Shown in pieces: positions 49,020 through 59,100 of a stretch of 64,000 nucleotides of DNA (positions are counted from its first letter, which is position 1; the number at the start of each line of letters is the position of its first letter). The stretch is taken from positions 81,581 through 145,580 of the forward strand of contig JABARP010000008.1 of assembly GCA_019186825.1 (NCBI GenBank). The letters run 5' to 3'. The stretch is from Pyrinomonadaceae bacterium (GTDB lineage: Bacteria; Acidobacteriota; Blastocatellia; Pyrinomonadales; Pyrinomonadaceae). Below the pieces are notes generated by a model. That model was not told where the DNA came from. It worked only from the letters and a program-made list of their open reading frames with translations, and ran no database searches. The position numbers were made by a program, and so were the translations under genes.

Positions 49020-50105
49020 TCAATAGAATTTTAGGTTCTTACCTTTCCAAACGACGACGACCGTGCCGGGCAAAGCAGTAATGATCCTTTCGAGCGCGGG
49101 TTCCATCGTGCCGCATGTATCGCATCTCTTCGCACGGTCGGTCGTTTTTCCGCCCTTGTACGCCGAGTCGTACCAAATGCCTTCGCGTTGGGTAAATCTC
49201 TTTCCGCTAACGGTGCGGGTCGTAGTCGGCGACGCGACCTGGGACCTTAGTGCGCCGTCCGCAGCGGAGGGCGGTGCAGCCTTCGCTCGCGCCGGTGCGT
49301 CCTTAGCTTGTCGGTTATTAACTTCGCGGCCGTCAAGGACCCAGACGTTCTCTTTGCCGCTAGCGCCATCAACTTGAAGATCGGGACTCAGATCCTTCTT
49401 CTCGGGCTTTGGGGCCGCCGCAACTGACGGCTCTGAAGCCACCGCCTTTGGCTGGGTTGTCATTTCGGTATCGCGTTTTGCGAGTTCGTCCTGATCTGCT
49501 TTGTCGTCCGGTGTCTCCGCGAAAGAGCGCGGTGCGATCGTCGGGGCATTCTCAACACGTCTCGACGCGTTTGCAGTCGCCGCTGCGTTCGAATTCGCTT
49601 GTGCGTTCTCCTCGGGCAGCGGAATTTGATTTGAGTAAACAGATGCGTTCGCAGATGTTTCAGGTGCTGAAGCCGGCCTTGCGCCTTCCCCGGCTGACTT
49701 TTGCGCGACTATATTCGATTCGTCTGCTTGGGAGAGATACCGTACGGCGATGAGCCCGGCGAATGCGACGACGAGCAGGCCGGAAAGAGCGGCGGCAAAC
49801 GCAGGCATTCCGAGGAAACGCCAACGACGCTTCGGCTCGACCGCGGGCGCAGCAACAGACACGTCCGCCTGAACGGACGCTTCGTGCAGATCGACCGCCG
49901 CGGCAAAGACGGCACGGCATACGTCGCAATTCGCGGTGTGTGCAATAAGGTTCGCACGAGCCGTCGCAGGAAGAGCACCGTCGAGGAACGCGGCGAGCTG
50001 GTCAGCATCCGCGTGCTCTCCCGACGGCACAGAACGACGGCCCTCGGCACGGCGGCCAAAGCCCCGCAGCAGGCTGTCCATCTCCTTGTCGAATTCGTGC
50101 TCCAT
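49020..50105 (-). CDS. Putative anti-sigma factor, zinc-finger N-terminus and one membrane helix
   Basis: From ATG 50105 it has 361 residues. The N-terminal HTANCDVCRAVF supplies His56, Cys60 and Cys63, the HxxxCxxC zinc anti-sigma signature. One membrane helix lies at about 101-123 (PAFAAALSGLLVVAFAGLIA). The periplasmic part is a long low-complexity Ala/Ser/Asn/Lys-rich linker with a small C-terminal domain (GTMEPALERIITALPGTVVV, ending KGKNLKFY). It lies 113 bp after the sigma gene on the same strand. Together they form an extracytoplasmic signalling pair. The signal sensed is unknown; the C-terminal domain resembles none I know. Confidence 0.8.
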   Translation of the reverse strand: MEHEFDKEMDSLLRGFGRRAEGRRSVPSGEHADADQLAAFLDGALPATARANLIAHTANCDVCRAVFAAAVDLHEASVQADVSVAAPAVEPKRRWRFLGMPAFAAALSGLLVVAFAGLIAVRYLSQADESNIVAQKSAGEGARPASAPETSANASVYSNQIPLPEENAQANSNAAATANASRRVENAPTIAPRSFAETPDDKADQDELAKRDTEMTTQPKAVASEPSVAAAPKPEKKDLSPDLQVDGASGKENVWVLDGREVNNRQAKDAPARAKAAPPSAADGALRSQVASPTTTRTVSGKRFTQREGIWYDSAYKGGKTTDRAKRCDTCGTMEPALERIITALPGTVVVVWKGKNLKFY

Positions 50106-50218
50106 TACCAAAAATTAATACCGCCGTCGGCCCGAACTTGATTCGGCTGACGAATTTTCCTCAACTTCTCAAACCCGAGGCCTAACGGCGGCAGGCTTCG
50201 TGACCGTCTATAGAACGG

Positions 50219-51169
50219 TTAGAGAACCAAAACTTGCAGCATCAGCACAACCGCAAGCCCCGCAAGCATTTTTTCGAGGTCCACGCCCATTTTTGCCGCA
50301 ACATCGGCCAAATTTCGCTTGATATCGCCGTCTGTCCAGCGATGTTCGCGTTTGAGTGAAGATTCCACCTTTTTGCGAATATCGCTCTGGATCTTCGCAA
50401 GCCGGCGGCTTGCGGTCGCCTCGTGATAGCCGAATGCCGCAGCGATATCCTTCAACTTCCTATCGTCAAAATAGTACAGCTTTAGGATCAGCCGACTTTC
50501 GTCATCAAGAGCGTCGATCGCAGTGCGCAAGGCTGCCGTCACGGCGTCTGACGAATCCTTTTGAATGAGCATATCCTCGCTCGTCTCGGCGTGAGCGACG
50601 ATGCCATTACCATCCGAACCCGCCGCATCTTCCGCCAACACCTCAAGGTCGCGGTCTTCCTCGACCTGCACGAGCTTTGAGAGCTTTCGATGCCGATCGA
50701 CAGCAAGCTGTGCCGTTACCGCACGCAACCAACCGCCGAGGCTGCCGCGTCCGCTGAAATATGCGAGCTTTGACTTCCGAACGCCGTCCTTATCGACACG
50801 AAGGCCATAAAGCTCAGCCCAGATCGAGCTTGCGAGGTCCTCGGCATCCTCGGGGTTCGCGGCGATCTTGCGCGCGGCGGACTTTACCGTCGCGTCGAAT
50901 TCCCGCACAAGGTCGTCCCATGCCCTTTCGTCACCCCGTTCGCATGCAAGGACGAGACAGAGTTCGTCGCCGCGTATCTCTTCGATAAAGGTAGTGATGT
51001 CGGCGTGCTCGACCTTCGTTTCAGGCAGGAACAAATATTTTTCAAGCGACTTTACGAGTCTCGGCCGAATGTCTTCGATCGTGCAGCCGCGGGCATCGCT
51101 GCATCTCGCGAGAAGGTGCGCGGCCGCGTCGTCTATCGTTCGGTCGAATTTTGCAGGTATTTCCGCCAT
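50219..51169 (-). CDS. ECF-type sigma factor with N-terminal extension and C-terminal hydrophobic tail
   Basis: From ATG 51169 it has 316 residues. A helical N-terminal extension of about 75 residues precedes sigma region 2 (about 77-165: GDERAWDDLVREFDATVKSA...WLRAVTAQLAVDRHRK) and region 4 (about 205-270: LDDESRLILKLYYFDDRKLK, DIAAAFGYHEATASRRLAKI). A C-terminal extension ends in MLAGLAVVLMLQVLVL (301-316), which looks like a membrane-inserting or hydrophobic oligomerisation helix. Sigma factors usually stop at region 4. The next gene, on the same strand, is an anti-sigma factor. The frame continues upstream to 51226 but lacks homology there. Confidence 0.85.
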   Translation of the reverse strand: MAEIPAKFDRTIDDAAAHLLARCSDARGCTIEDIRPRLVKSLEKYLFLPETKVEHADITTFIEEIRGDELCLVLACERGDERAWDDLVREFDATVKSAARKIAANPEDAEDLASSIWAELYGLRVDKDGVRKSKLAYFSGRGSLGGWLRAVTAQLAVDRHRKLSKLVQVEEDRDLEVLAEDAAGSDGNGIVAHAETSEDMLIQKDSSDAVTAALRTAIDALDDESRLILKLYYFDDRKLKDIAAAFGYHEATASRRLAKIQSDIRKKVESSLKREHRWTDGDIKRNLADVAAKMGVDLEKMLAGLAVVLMLQVLVL

Positions 51170-51250
51170 CAAGAGGCTCGCAAGAAGAGTGAAGCCCAAA
51201 AGCAGAATTTTACACTCTTTTGGCACTCGGACGCATTCTCGAATACGCCA

Positions 51251-52261
51251 TTATCTTAGATGCTTCCGCAGGAAGTTCACGATCTTAAAACCGTCGTAAT
51301 AGACCCACGGTTTTTCGCCGAGCGTGTAATGGCCGCAAGGAATCGCGACGCGGCTGTGTTTGATCTTGTTTCGGCGAAGGGCGGCGAGCGTATCGCGCGA
51401 AAGGTCAACGGGAAAGCTCAGATCGTAGAGTGTATAGATGTAACGCTGCGGCCGTTCGGGCAAGGCCGCGAGCCTGTCCATATATGCCATCGGCGAAATT
51501 GGCAGCCAAAAGCGGCGAAGTTCATCCAACCCGACGTTGTCGCCGAGCCCTTCTTTGACGTGATAGGTCGAGAGGCCTTCCCAGACGACGTCTGCGACGT
51601 AGCCCGAAACGTGATTAAAGACCGCGGCATTGATAGCAAGGTCGTGTACGAATGCGAAAAACCCGACGCACGAACCGATGCTCGTGCCTACGAGGCCGAT
51701 CTTTTCGTAGCCTTGTTCGCGAAGCCAACGCACTGCCGATCGTGTATCGACGACCGATTGCCGAAGCGACTGCAGCGTTCTCCCGATATTCGGCGCAACG
51801 AGGTAATCGGCGCGTTCGAGTTCCGGCGGCATACGTTCTTCGTGATAGGGAAGCGTGAGCCGAAGGGCAGAAAATCCCCTATCGTTGAACACCTTGCAGA
51901 GGTCGAAGTAAGTTCCGGCTTTCGCATTCCAATGCGGCAGGACAAGCACGGCGGCCTTCGCTCCGACCTTTGGGAAGTACGTTGCTCGGACAAGATTGTT
52001 CTCCTCTGTCGGCGTTGCGATGCCGCTTGTCCACGTCAGATCGCGATCGTTCAGATGAAAATCCGAGATCTCCGGCGAGCAGAAGAATTCGTGGCTATCG
52101 CGGATCGCTGTATCCGAGAACTCCTCAAAGAATTCTCGCGGATCGCGTCCGGTCGCATCGGGATCGACGAACTCAACACCCCAGGCGAACGGCTGCACGA
52201 TGCGGTTGTCGTCCCGCATCGCGAAATACCGCTCTTTCGCATGCATATATCGCTTGAGCAT
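51251..52261 (-). CDS. Alpha/beta hydrolase (ABHD18-like)
   Basis: A 336-residue hydrolase of the alpha/beta fold without a signal peptide. The nucleophile elbow is VGTSIGSCVG (Ser in Gly-Thr-Ser-Ile-Gly). The strand-helix pattern before it is VLVLPHWNAKAGTYFDLCKV followed by RLTLPYHEERMP; a later Asp in YDLSFPVDLS and His in IPCGHYTLGEKPW complete a likely triad. The pattern resembles the ABHD18/DUF2048-like family. The substrate is unknown. It stands between the sigma gene and fumC; orientation is the same but gaps are long enough for separate promoters. Confidence 0.75.
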   Translation of the reverse strand: MLKRYMHAKERYFAMRDDNRIVQPFAWGVEFVDPDATGRDPREFFEEFSDTAIRDSHEFFCSPEISDFHLNDRDLTWTSGIATPTEENNLVRATYFPKVGAKAAVLVLPHWNAKAGTYFDLCKVFNDRGFSALRLTLPYHEERMPPELERADYLVAPNIGRTLQSLRQSVVDTRSAVRWLREQGYEKIGLVGTSIGSCVGFFAFVHDLAINAAVFNHVSGYVADVVWEGLSTYHVKEGLGDNVGLDELRRFWLPISPMAYMDRLAALPERPQRYIYTLYDLSFPVDLSRDTLAALRRNKIKHSRVAIPCGHYTLGEKPWVYYDGFKIVNFLRKHLR

Positions 52262-52317
52262 TGGTTAAATGTTTGAGTGGGATCGTCGGGCGATCAATGC
52301 CGTTTTTTTCGTATCGC

Positions 52318-53718
52318 CTACGGATGCGTCATCTCTTCTGCGACCACGAGCTCGTCAAAACGCTCGGCGGACAGCAACCCAAGTTCGACGGCTGATTCCT
52401 TTAGCGAGATGCCTTTTTTGTGGGCATTCTTTGCGATCTTCGCCGCGTTGTCGTAACCGATGTGTTGATTCAGCGCCGTAACCAGCATCAGCGAATCGCG
52501 CAGATAATGGTCGATCTTTTCGCGTTCGAGCTCGATGCCCGCGATGCAGTAATCGACGAACCCGTGACAGGCATCGTGAATGAGCCGCACTGAATGCAGA
52601 AAGTTGTGGATCATCACGGGCTTGAAGACATTCAGCTCGAAATTGCCCTGCGAACCCGCAAACCCGATCGCCGCGTCGTTGCCGAAAACCTGAACGGCGA
52701 CCATCGTCATCGCTTCGCTCTGGGTCGGGTTGACCTTGCCGGGCATTATCGACGAACCTGGTTCGTTCTCTGGCAAAGAGATCTCGCCGAGGCCGCAACG
52801 CGGGCCGGAAGCAAGCCAGCGAATGTCGTTCGCGATCTTCATCAAGCTAGCCGCGAGCGTCTTTAGCGCGCCCGAGGCGAACACGATCTCGTCGTGCGCA
52901 GAAAGCGCGGCAAACTTATTTGGGTGCGACTTAAAAGGCAAGCCTGTCAGCTCCGCGATTTTTTCTGCGGCACGCGTCGCAAATTCAGGATGTGCGTTGA
53001 GGCCCGTGCCGACCGCCGTTCCGCCGATCGCAAGATCCAGAAGGCCGGGCATGACGAGCCGCAAACGTTCCACGTCGCGATCGACGAGATTCGCCCAGCC
53101 GCCGAATTCCTGGCTGACGGTAACGGGCGTTGCGTCCTGCAGGTGTGTGCGGCCGATCTTCACAACACCCTCAAATTCTTTCGCCTTTGCCTTTATCGCC
53201 GAGCTTACTTTTTCCACCTCAGGCAGAAGGGCGTTGACTCGCTCCGCCGCAGCGATGTACATCGCCGTCGGGAACGTGTCGTTCGAAGATTGCGATTTGT
53301 TTACGTCGTCGTTCGGGTGGACCGGTTTCTTCGACCCCATTTCGCCGCCGGCAAGTTCGATCGCGCGGTTCGAGATGACCTCGTTCGCGTTCATGTTCGT
53401 CTGCGTGCCGGAGCCTGTCTGCCAGATGCGAAGCGGGAAGTGTGCGTCGAGCTTTCCTTCGATGACCTCATCGGCAGCGCGGACGATCAGATCCTTTTTA
53501 TCCTCGGGCAGCTTGCCGAGGTCGAAGTTGACGATCGCGGCCGCTTTCTTGAGGATGCCGAGAGCGCGTATCAATTCACGCGGCATCACATCGAATCCGA
53601 TGTCGAAATGCAATAGCGACCGTTGAGTCTGGGCTCCCCAATAAACGTCCGCCGGAACCTCGATCTCGCCCATCGAATCCGTCTCTATCCGCGTCGCTGT
53701 CTTTTCTGCTGTCTGCAT
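52318..53718 (-). CDS. fumC: Class II fumarate hydratase
   Basis: Converts fumarate and malate in the TCA cycle without an iron-sulfur cluster. From ATG 53718 it has 466 residues. The superfamily signature [17 protein letters not shown] is present, with [38 protein letters not shown] and [17 protein letters not shown]. It is a class II enzyme very close in layout to E. coli FumC. A GTG at 53739 could add seven residues. A motif shared with the dxr upstream region lies about 260 bp before the start. Confidence 0.95.
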   Translation of the reverse strand: MQTAEKTATRIETDSMGEIEVPADVYWGAQTQRSLLHFDIGFDVMPRELIRALGILKKAAAIVNFDLGKLPEDKKDLIVRAADEVIEGKLDAHFPLRIWQTGSGTQTNMNANEVISNRAIELAGGEMGSKKPVHPNDDVNKSQSSNDTFPTAMYIAAAERVNALLPEVEKVSSAIKAKAKEFEGVVKIGRTHLQDATPVTVSQEFGGWANLVDRDVERLRLVMPGLLDLAIGGTAVGTGLNAHPEFATRAAEKIAELTGLPFKSHPNKFAALSAHDEIVFASGALKTLAASLMKIANDIRWLASGPRCGLGEISLPENEPGSSIMPGKVNPTQSEAMTMVAVQVFGNDAAIGFAGSQGNFELNVFKPVMIHNFLHSVRLIHDACHGFVDYCIAGIELEREKIDHYLRDSLMLVTALNQHIGYDNAAKIAKNAHKKGISLKESAVELGLLSAERFDELVVAEEMTHP

Positions 53719-53739
53719 AGTTTTTATCCGTGTACTCAC

Positions 53740-54049
53740 CCCAAACCTCTATTTTAACCTGTTTTCCCCATCCGCAAAATTGTCCGCCGCAACGCCTAGA
53801 AAGAACCGCACAAACCTTATGCTTGCGAATGAAACTGCAGGTTTAAATGCGGAACGCGGCTACTTTGTGACCCACCGCGGGACACCGCATTTAGCCATTT
53901 CGTCCACAAAAATCGCGAAAAAATAAGAAAATTTCCGCATCCGCATCCTGTAACAGCCGTTGCAGTTGTTACAATAATATCACACTTGTCAAGAGGTGTT
54001 TTCTTGCGGGCTGTGACAATTGCGTTCCTTGTGTTGATCGAGCTGTTTG
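53740..54049. other. Intergenic region upstream of fumC
   Basis: This 310-bp non-coding stretch lies between fumC and the CadC-like gene, both on the minus strand. Apart from the 16-bp motif at 53978-53993 I see only an AT-rich tract around 53920-53980 and no reading frame with a plausible product. It probably holds the fumC promoter and leader. Confidence 0.5.
53978..53993 (-). promoter_or_regulatory. 16-bp motif shared with the dxr upstream region
   Basis: Identical to 24274-24289 over 16 bases. On the minus strand it reads CTTGACAAGTGTGATA and is followed by TTATTG, whereas the dxr copy continues with CAATG. TTGACA fits a -35 box and CTTG-A-CAAG a small dyad; no convincing -10 box lies at normal spacing. 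Confidence 0.45.
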
Positions 54050-56038
54050 CTACACCTTTGCGCGGATGAGGAGCTGCGAGTAGCGCGGGTCGCTGCGTAA
54101 GGGTTCGAGCAGGGGATCGACCTTTATATTCGAGAACTGAAGTACGCGGAACTTCAGAGCTTCGTCGAGGTATTGGAACGCAACATCTGCGTCGCCGACC
54201 TGCGCGGCAAGTTCCGCGATATACATCTTGCGGGTCGAGTATTTATTCGGCTCGTCATAGGAGCGCATCAGGTCGAGTTCCGCCCGGAAGACGCCTTTCC
54301 AGCCCGACTTTGCATACACGTTTCGAAAGTCCTGGATCTCCTTCGGCTTGGCCTCCCAGATCTCCTTATTCTTTAAGAAATACTCGAATGCCTTATCCGG
54401 CCGGCCGCTAAGAAAATACTGCCGCCAGAGCGAATAATAGGTCGGCTGAAACTTAGGTTCTATTTCTGCAAGGTGAAGCAATCCCGCGATACCCTCGTCC
54501 GGGAACCCGGCGGCCGTCTGGTATTCCGCGAGGAACCATTTATCCCACAGCCCGGTCGGATTAAGATCGACCGCCTTTTTTCCTTCTGCAAGCGCCTCTG
54601 CGAATCGTCCATCCTGATAGTAGGCTCCCGCAAGGACGCGATGTGCGAGCATGGCGTTCGGGTCGAGAGCGATCGCTCGATCCAGATTCTTGTAAGCCTC
54701 GGCCGCGTTCCAATAGTAATCACGAGCGATCATTCCGCGAATGGTCAGGGCTGTGACATTTGTTTCGTCGATGGCAAGAGCCTTCTCGAGGTTCGGCTCT
54801 GCTTTTGCGAAAACCTCGGAGGGAATTCCGCCGCCCGTGTGTGCGAACAAGCAATACGCCTGTGCCTTCGCGGCCCACGCGGCTGCGTAATCGGGGTCCA
54901 AATTGACGGCCTGATCGAGAAGATCGATGGCCTTGAGGGAACCATCTCGATTGTTCTTATCCAGGAGGAAAAGGGCTTCGTTGTAGAGCGTATACGCCTT
55001 TTCGTTGTTGGTCGCGCGTTTCGGGTTAGAAAGATTCTCGGGCGTTCCGAATTTCGCAAAAAGCCCGTTGCTGATCTCGCCCGCAACTACGTCCTGCACG
55101 GTGAACACATTGCCCGTATCGGTTTCCGAACGGAATGTACGATCCGCAAGGCCGGTCTCGACATTGATCAGCTGCGATGTTACGCGGATCCGCCCATCTG
55201 AGATCTGATAGTTTGATGCGAGAACGTAATTGACCTCAAGCTCGCGGCCCGCGGCGACAGGGTCGGCCTGCAGATCGGTGAACTTGCGGACGGCGAACAG
55301 CCGCTTTACGTTCACGTTCTTCGCCTCGCTGATCTTTAGGATCAGCGAATCAGCAATGGCAAATTCCAGGGCCTGATCGCGATTCTCAGCAACGACAGGC
55401 TTTAGCGGCAGGATCGCGAGCGTCGCAATATCGGCCGTAGATGTAGGAGCGGGCCTCCGGAGATAAAAGTAGGCAAAAATGGAAGCGGCCGCGATCACAA
55501 CGAGGCCTGCGGCAAGGTATGCCGATCGGAACGACTTTCGGCGGGTCGGGATCACCTGAACCGGGATCGCCGCCGGTGTCTCGACAAGGTCATCGCTCGG
55601 CCTCGGCGGCTCTGACTCCAACAAAACCATATCGGGCTCAGTACTTACGGCCACAGTCGAAGGCGTGATCGCCGGCAAAACGGTGATCTTTTCTGATGTG
55701 TCGACACCGTTTGCGACATTTACGTCCGCAACGAAACGGTAGCCGTGTTTTGGAACTGTCTGGATGTAGCGGCTGTCCTTAGAATTATCGTCGAGGGCGG
55801 TGCGAATCTCCCAAATGCACTTCGAAACTGACGCTTCTTCCACGAACGCACCATTCCACACGTGATCGAGCAGGTCGGCCTTTTCAACCAACCGTCCATG
55901 ATTTCCAACAAGATAGACCAGAGCCGCGAACGCCTTTGGCTTTAGCGCGATCGGGTCTCCGTCCTTTTCAAGAATGTTTTCGGTTGGGAGCAGCCGAAAT
56001 TCACCGAACTCGTAAATATTCCTGCCATTGTGAGTCAT
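54050..56038 (-). CDS. CadC-like membrane winged-helix regulator with TolB-like and TPR regions
   Basis: A 662-residue one-component regulator. Residues about 8-108 are an OmpR/PhoB-type winged helix (FRLLPTENILEKDGDPIALK, VEEASVSKCIWEIRTALDD, YIQTVPKHGYRFVADV). A single membrane helix follows at about 175-197 (AYLAAGLVVIAAASIFAYFY). The outer part has a TolB-N-like stretch (IATLAILPLKPVVAENRDQA, RVTSQLINVETG) and TPR repeats (AAAWAAKAQAYCLF, MLAHRVLAGAYYQDGRFAEA). The layout is DNA binding inside, sensing outside. Its start at 56038 lies 104 bp from the divergent SBBP gene start, so it is the natural candidate regulator of that gene. Confidence 0.86.
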   Translation of the reverse strand: MTHNGRNIYEFGEFRLLPTENILEKDGDPIALKPKAFAALVYLVGNHGRLVEKADLLDHVWNGAFVEEASVSKCIWEIRTALDDNSKDSRYIQTVPKHGYRFVADVNVANGVDTSEKITVLPAITPSTVAVSTEPDMVLLESEPPRPSDDLVETPAAIPVQVIPTRRKSFRSAYLAAGLVVIAAASIFAYFYLRRPAPTSTADIATLAILPLKPVVAENRDQALEFAIADSLILKISEAKNVNVKRLFAVRKFTDLQADPVAAGRELEVNYVLASNYQISDGRIRVTSQLINVETGLADRTFRSETDTGNVFTVQDVVAGEISNGLFAKFGTPENLSNPKRATNNEKAYTLYNEALFLLDKNNRDGSLKAIDLLDQAVNLDPDYAAAWAAKAQAYCLFAHTGGGIPSEVFAKAEPNLEKALAIDETNVTALTIRGMIARDYYWNAAEAYKNLDRAIALDPNAMLAHRVLAGAYYQDGRFAEALAEGKKAVDLNPTGLWDKWFLAEYQTAAGFPDEGIAGLLHLAEIEPKFQPTYYSLWRQYFLSGRPDKAFEYFLKNKEIWEAKPKEIQDFRNVYAKSGWKGVFRAELDLMRSYDEPNKYSTRKMYIAELAAQVGDADVAFQYLDEALKFRVLQFSNIKVDPLLEPLRSDPRYSQLLIRAKV

Positions 56039-56141
56039 TTTTTAAAGCCAGTAAGAAAAAGATGAAGAAAACAAGAAGTTTTGTCAAGGATTTCCCCGAT
56101 CTTGGGCGGCTAGTATCAGAACTCACGTGGAGGGAAATATT

Positions 56142-59100
56142 ATGAAACAAAGTGGTTTGCTCTCGAATGTGGGATCAGTATCCCGATATTTATATTCGCT
56201 ATTTTGTGTGGCGTTGATGGTCTGGACGATGGTGCTGCCGATGCCATCTGCGGCTGGGAGTATGCGATCTGCTGCTCCGGGGCCGGTTGTTACGGACAAG
56301 CCGACACAGGATAAGCCCGCACCGTCGCTTGAGAGCGTGCAGACGTCGATGGGTGATGCTTCTGCATACTTTGAGGAGAACGACGGGCAGTTCGATGACC
56401 ATGTGAAGTTCCTTGCCAGAGGAACGGGCGGTTATGACCTCTTCCTTACCGCAACCGATGCCGTCTATGTCCTGCACGAACGGACAGCAGATCGGACGCC
56501 GATGATGCCTGAACAACATGGAATAGAAGAGGCCGAGCGGAGTTCACAACAGCCTCAACACGCCACGGCAGTCTATATGACACTCTCAGGTGCAAGAAGG
56601 GATGCGACATTCTCGGGCACGGAGATGCTCGAACACAAGACGAACTACTTCAAGGGGAGAAAAGAGCACTGGCGAACGAACATCGCCAACTACAGGAGAG
56701 TAGAGACACGCGGCATATACAACGGCGTCGATATGGTCTGGCACGGACGCGAGAGAGGCGGTGTGCAGTATGACTTTATCGTACAACCCGGAGCAGATGC
56801 CTCACAGATAGGCTGGGACATACGAGGAGCACATTCCGCAGAGATCGATGCGGAAGGCAGCCTGATCATCCACACAGACTATGGCGATATACGGCAGGAG
56901 AGGCCGTACACATACCAGGACGTGAACGGTTCAAGACAAGAGGTTGCAAGCAGCTTTACGATCGACAATTCCACAAGAGGTGACAGCGTAGCCCACATCG
57001 GTTTCTCGCTTGGTGAATACGACACGGCCAAACCGCTCACCATCGACCCGTCAGTCAACCTCTCGAAGCCTTCGTTCTCTACATTCCTCGGCGGCACCGA
57101 CATTGATGAAGCCCAGTCGCTCGCTGTCGACAGTGCCGACAATGTTTATGTAACGGGTTATACATACTCGACCGAGTTCCCGACGACGCCAGGTACGGTT
57201 GACACATCGCACAACGGCGAATCTGACGTCTTTGTGACAAAGCTTAATGCAGCAGGGACCGCACTGATCTACTCGACCTATATCGGCGGCGGTAGCGGTG
57301 ATCTCGGCATCGATCTATTCGTCGATGGGTCGGGCAGCGCATATATTGCTGGTAGCACCACGTCGGCCGATTTTCCGACGACGGCCGGTGCGTATGATCC
57401 GAGTCACAACGGCTACAGTGACGTTTTCGTCACAAAGCTTAATACGACGGGATCGACTCTAACATACTCGACGTTCATCGGCGATGTTGGTGACGACTAT
57501 GGTTGGGGAGTGGCTGTCGACACAGCGGGTAACGCATATCTTACTGGCAGTACTAATTCGGCCAACCTTGCTACCACTCCGGGTGCATATGACACGACGT
57601 TCAACGGCGGTCAGGATGTATTCGTCACAAAGCTCAATGCTACTGGGTCGGCTCAAGTTTATTCCACATTCGTGGGCGGAAGCGGTACTGACAGCGGCCA
57701 TAGGATCGCGATCGACTCCGCGGGCAATGCGTATGTTACGGGAGAGACCCAGGACGACACGACCGACTACCCGACGACCTCCGGTGCGCCTTATCCGACG
57801 CACAACGGTAGCACTGACGCCTTTGTCACAAAGCTGAATGCTGCAGGATCGGCTCTCTTATACTCCACATTTCTTGGTGGAATCAGCTATGACACCGGCT
57901 ATGGCATCGCTGTCGACTCCTCGGGTAATGCGTTTGTAACTGGGTGGACTTCGGATGCCGCAACGGACTACCCGACGACGGCCGGTGCCTATATGACGGC
58001 GCACAACGGTGGCCTTGACGTCTTTGTCACAAAGCTAGATGCGGCAGGATCGACTCTAACATACTCGACCTTCATCGGGGGAAGTGGTGATGACCAAGCC
58101 AACAACATCGCCATCGACCCATTGGGGTATGTGTTTGTAACGGGATGGACCGCAGACGCCGTCACCGACTACCCGACGACCGCCGGTGCGTATGATATGA
58201 CGCACAACGGTGGCTATGACACCTTTGTCACAAAGCTGAATACGACAGGTACGGCTCTCTCGTACTCAACAGTCATCGGCGGGATTTTCAGTGACCTTGG
58301 CACGGACATCGCGATCGACTCATCGGGAAATGCCTTTGTCACAGGGTATTCGACCGGCGGTGCGCCCGGATATCCGACGACACCCGAAGTCTTTCAACCA
58401 GAGTACGACGGCAACATAGACTCATTTGTAAGCAAGTTTGGTGACTACTCGATCTCGGGCAGGACGGTCGATCATCTTGGCAACGCACTCCCGAGCTCGG
58501 CGGTCGCTCTCAGCGGCGATAGTGATGGCTTTATGCTGTCGGATAGCGAAGGATACTTTGCATTCTCAGATACATTGTCATTGGGGACTTATCTGGTCTC
58601 GGCAACACACCTGCTCAATAACTTCAACCCGCCGAATTATTCGATACAAAGCCTCAACCGCAACAAGCGAGTCACCTTCGTAGGCCGGACGATCACATCT
58701 GGGCCGTCTGCAGCGTTGAGGCAGCTCGGCGGTGCGGTTCATTCGAGTACAAGCGGTGTCGGGCTTCCGTTCACGCAGATGTCGCTTGTCGATGTCTTCG
58801 GGAACATACGCACGACACAGACCGATGCACAGGGGCGTTATGTCTTCGACAATGTCGAGACCGGTGCATACTACGTCGTCTTTGCTCAAAGGGACGGTTA
58901 TGCATTCCAACCCGGAACGGCCTCGATAAACTTCTTTGACGAGGACCTTGGAGTGAACTTCTCTGCAAGACCGACGAACCTACGCCCCGTACAGGACTTC
59001 GACGGCGACGGGAAGACGGACCTTGCGGTCTTCCGCCCGGCAGAAGGCAACTGGTACATCCTGCGCTCTGAGACGAACTCCGTTGAGGTAGTGCGTTTCG

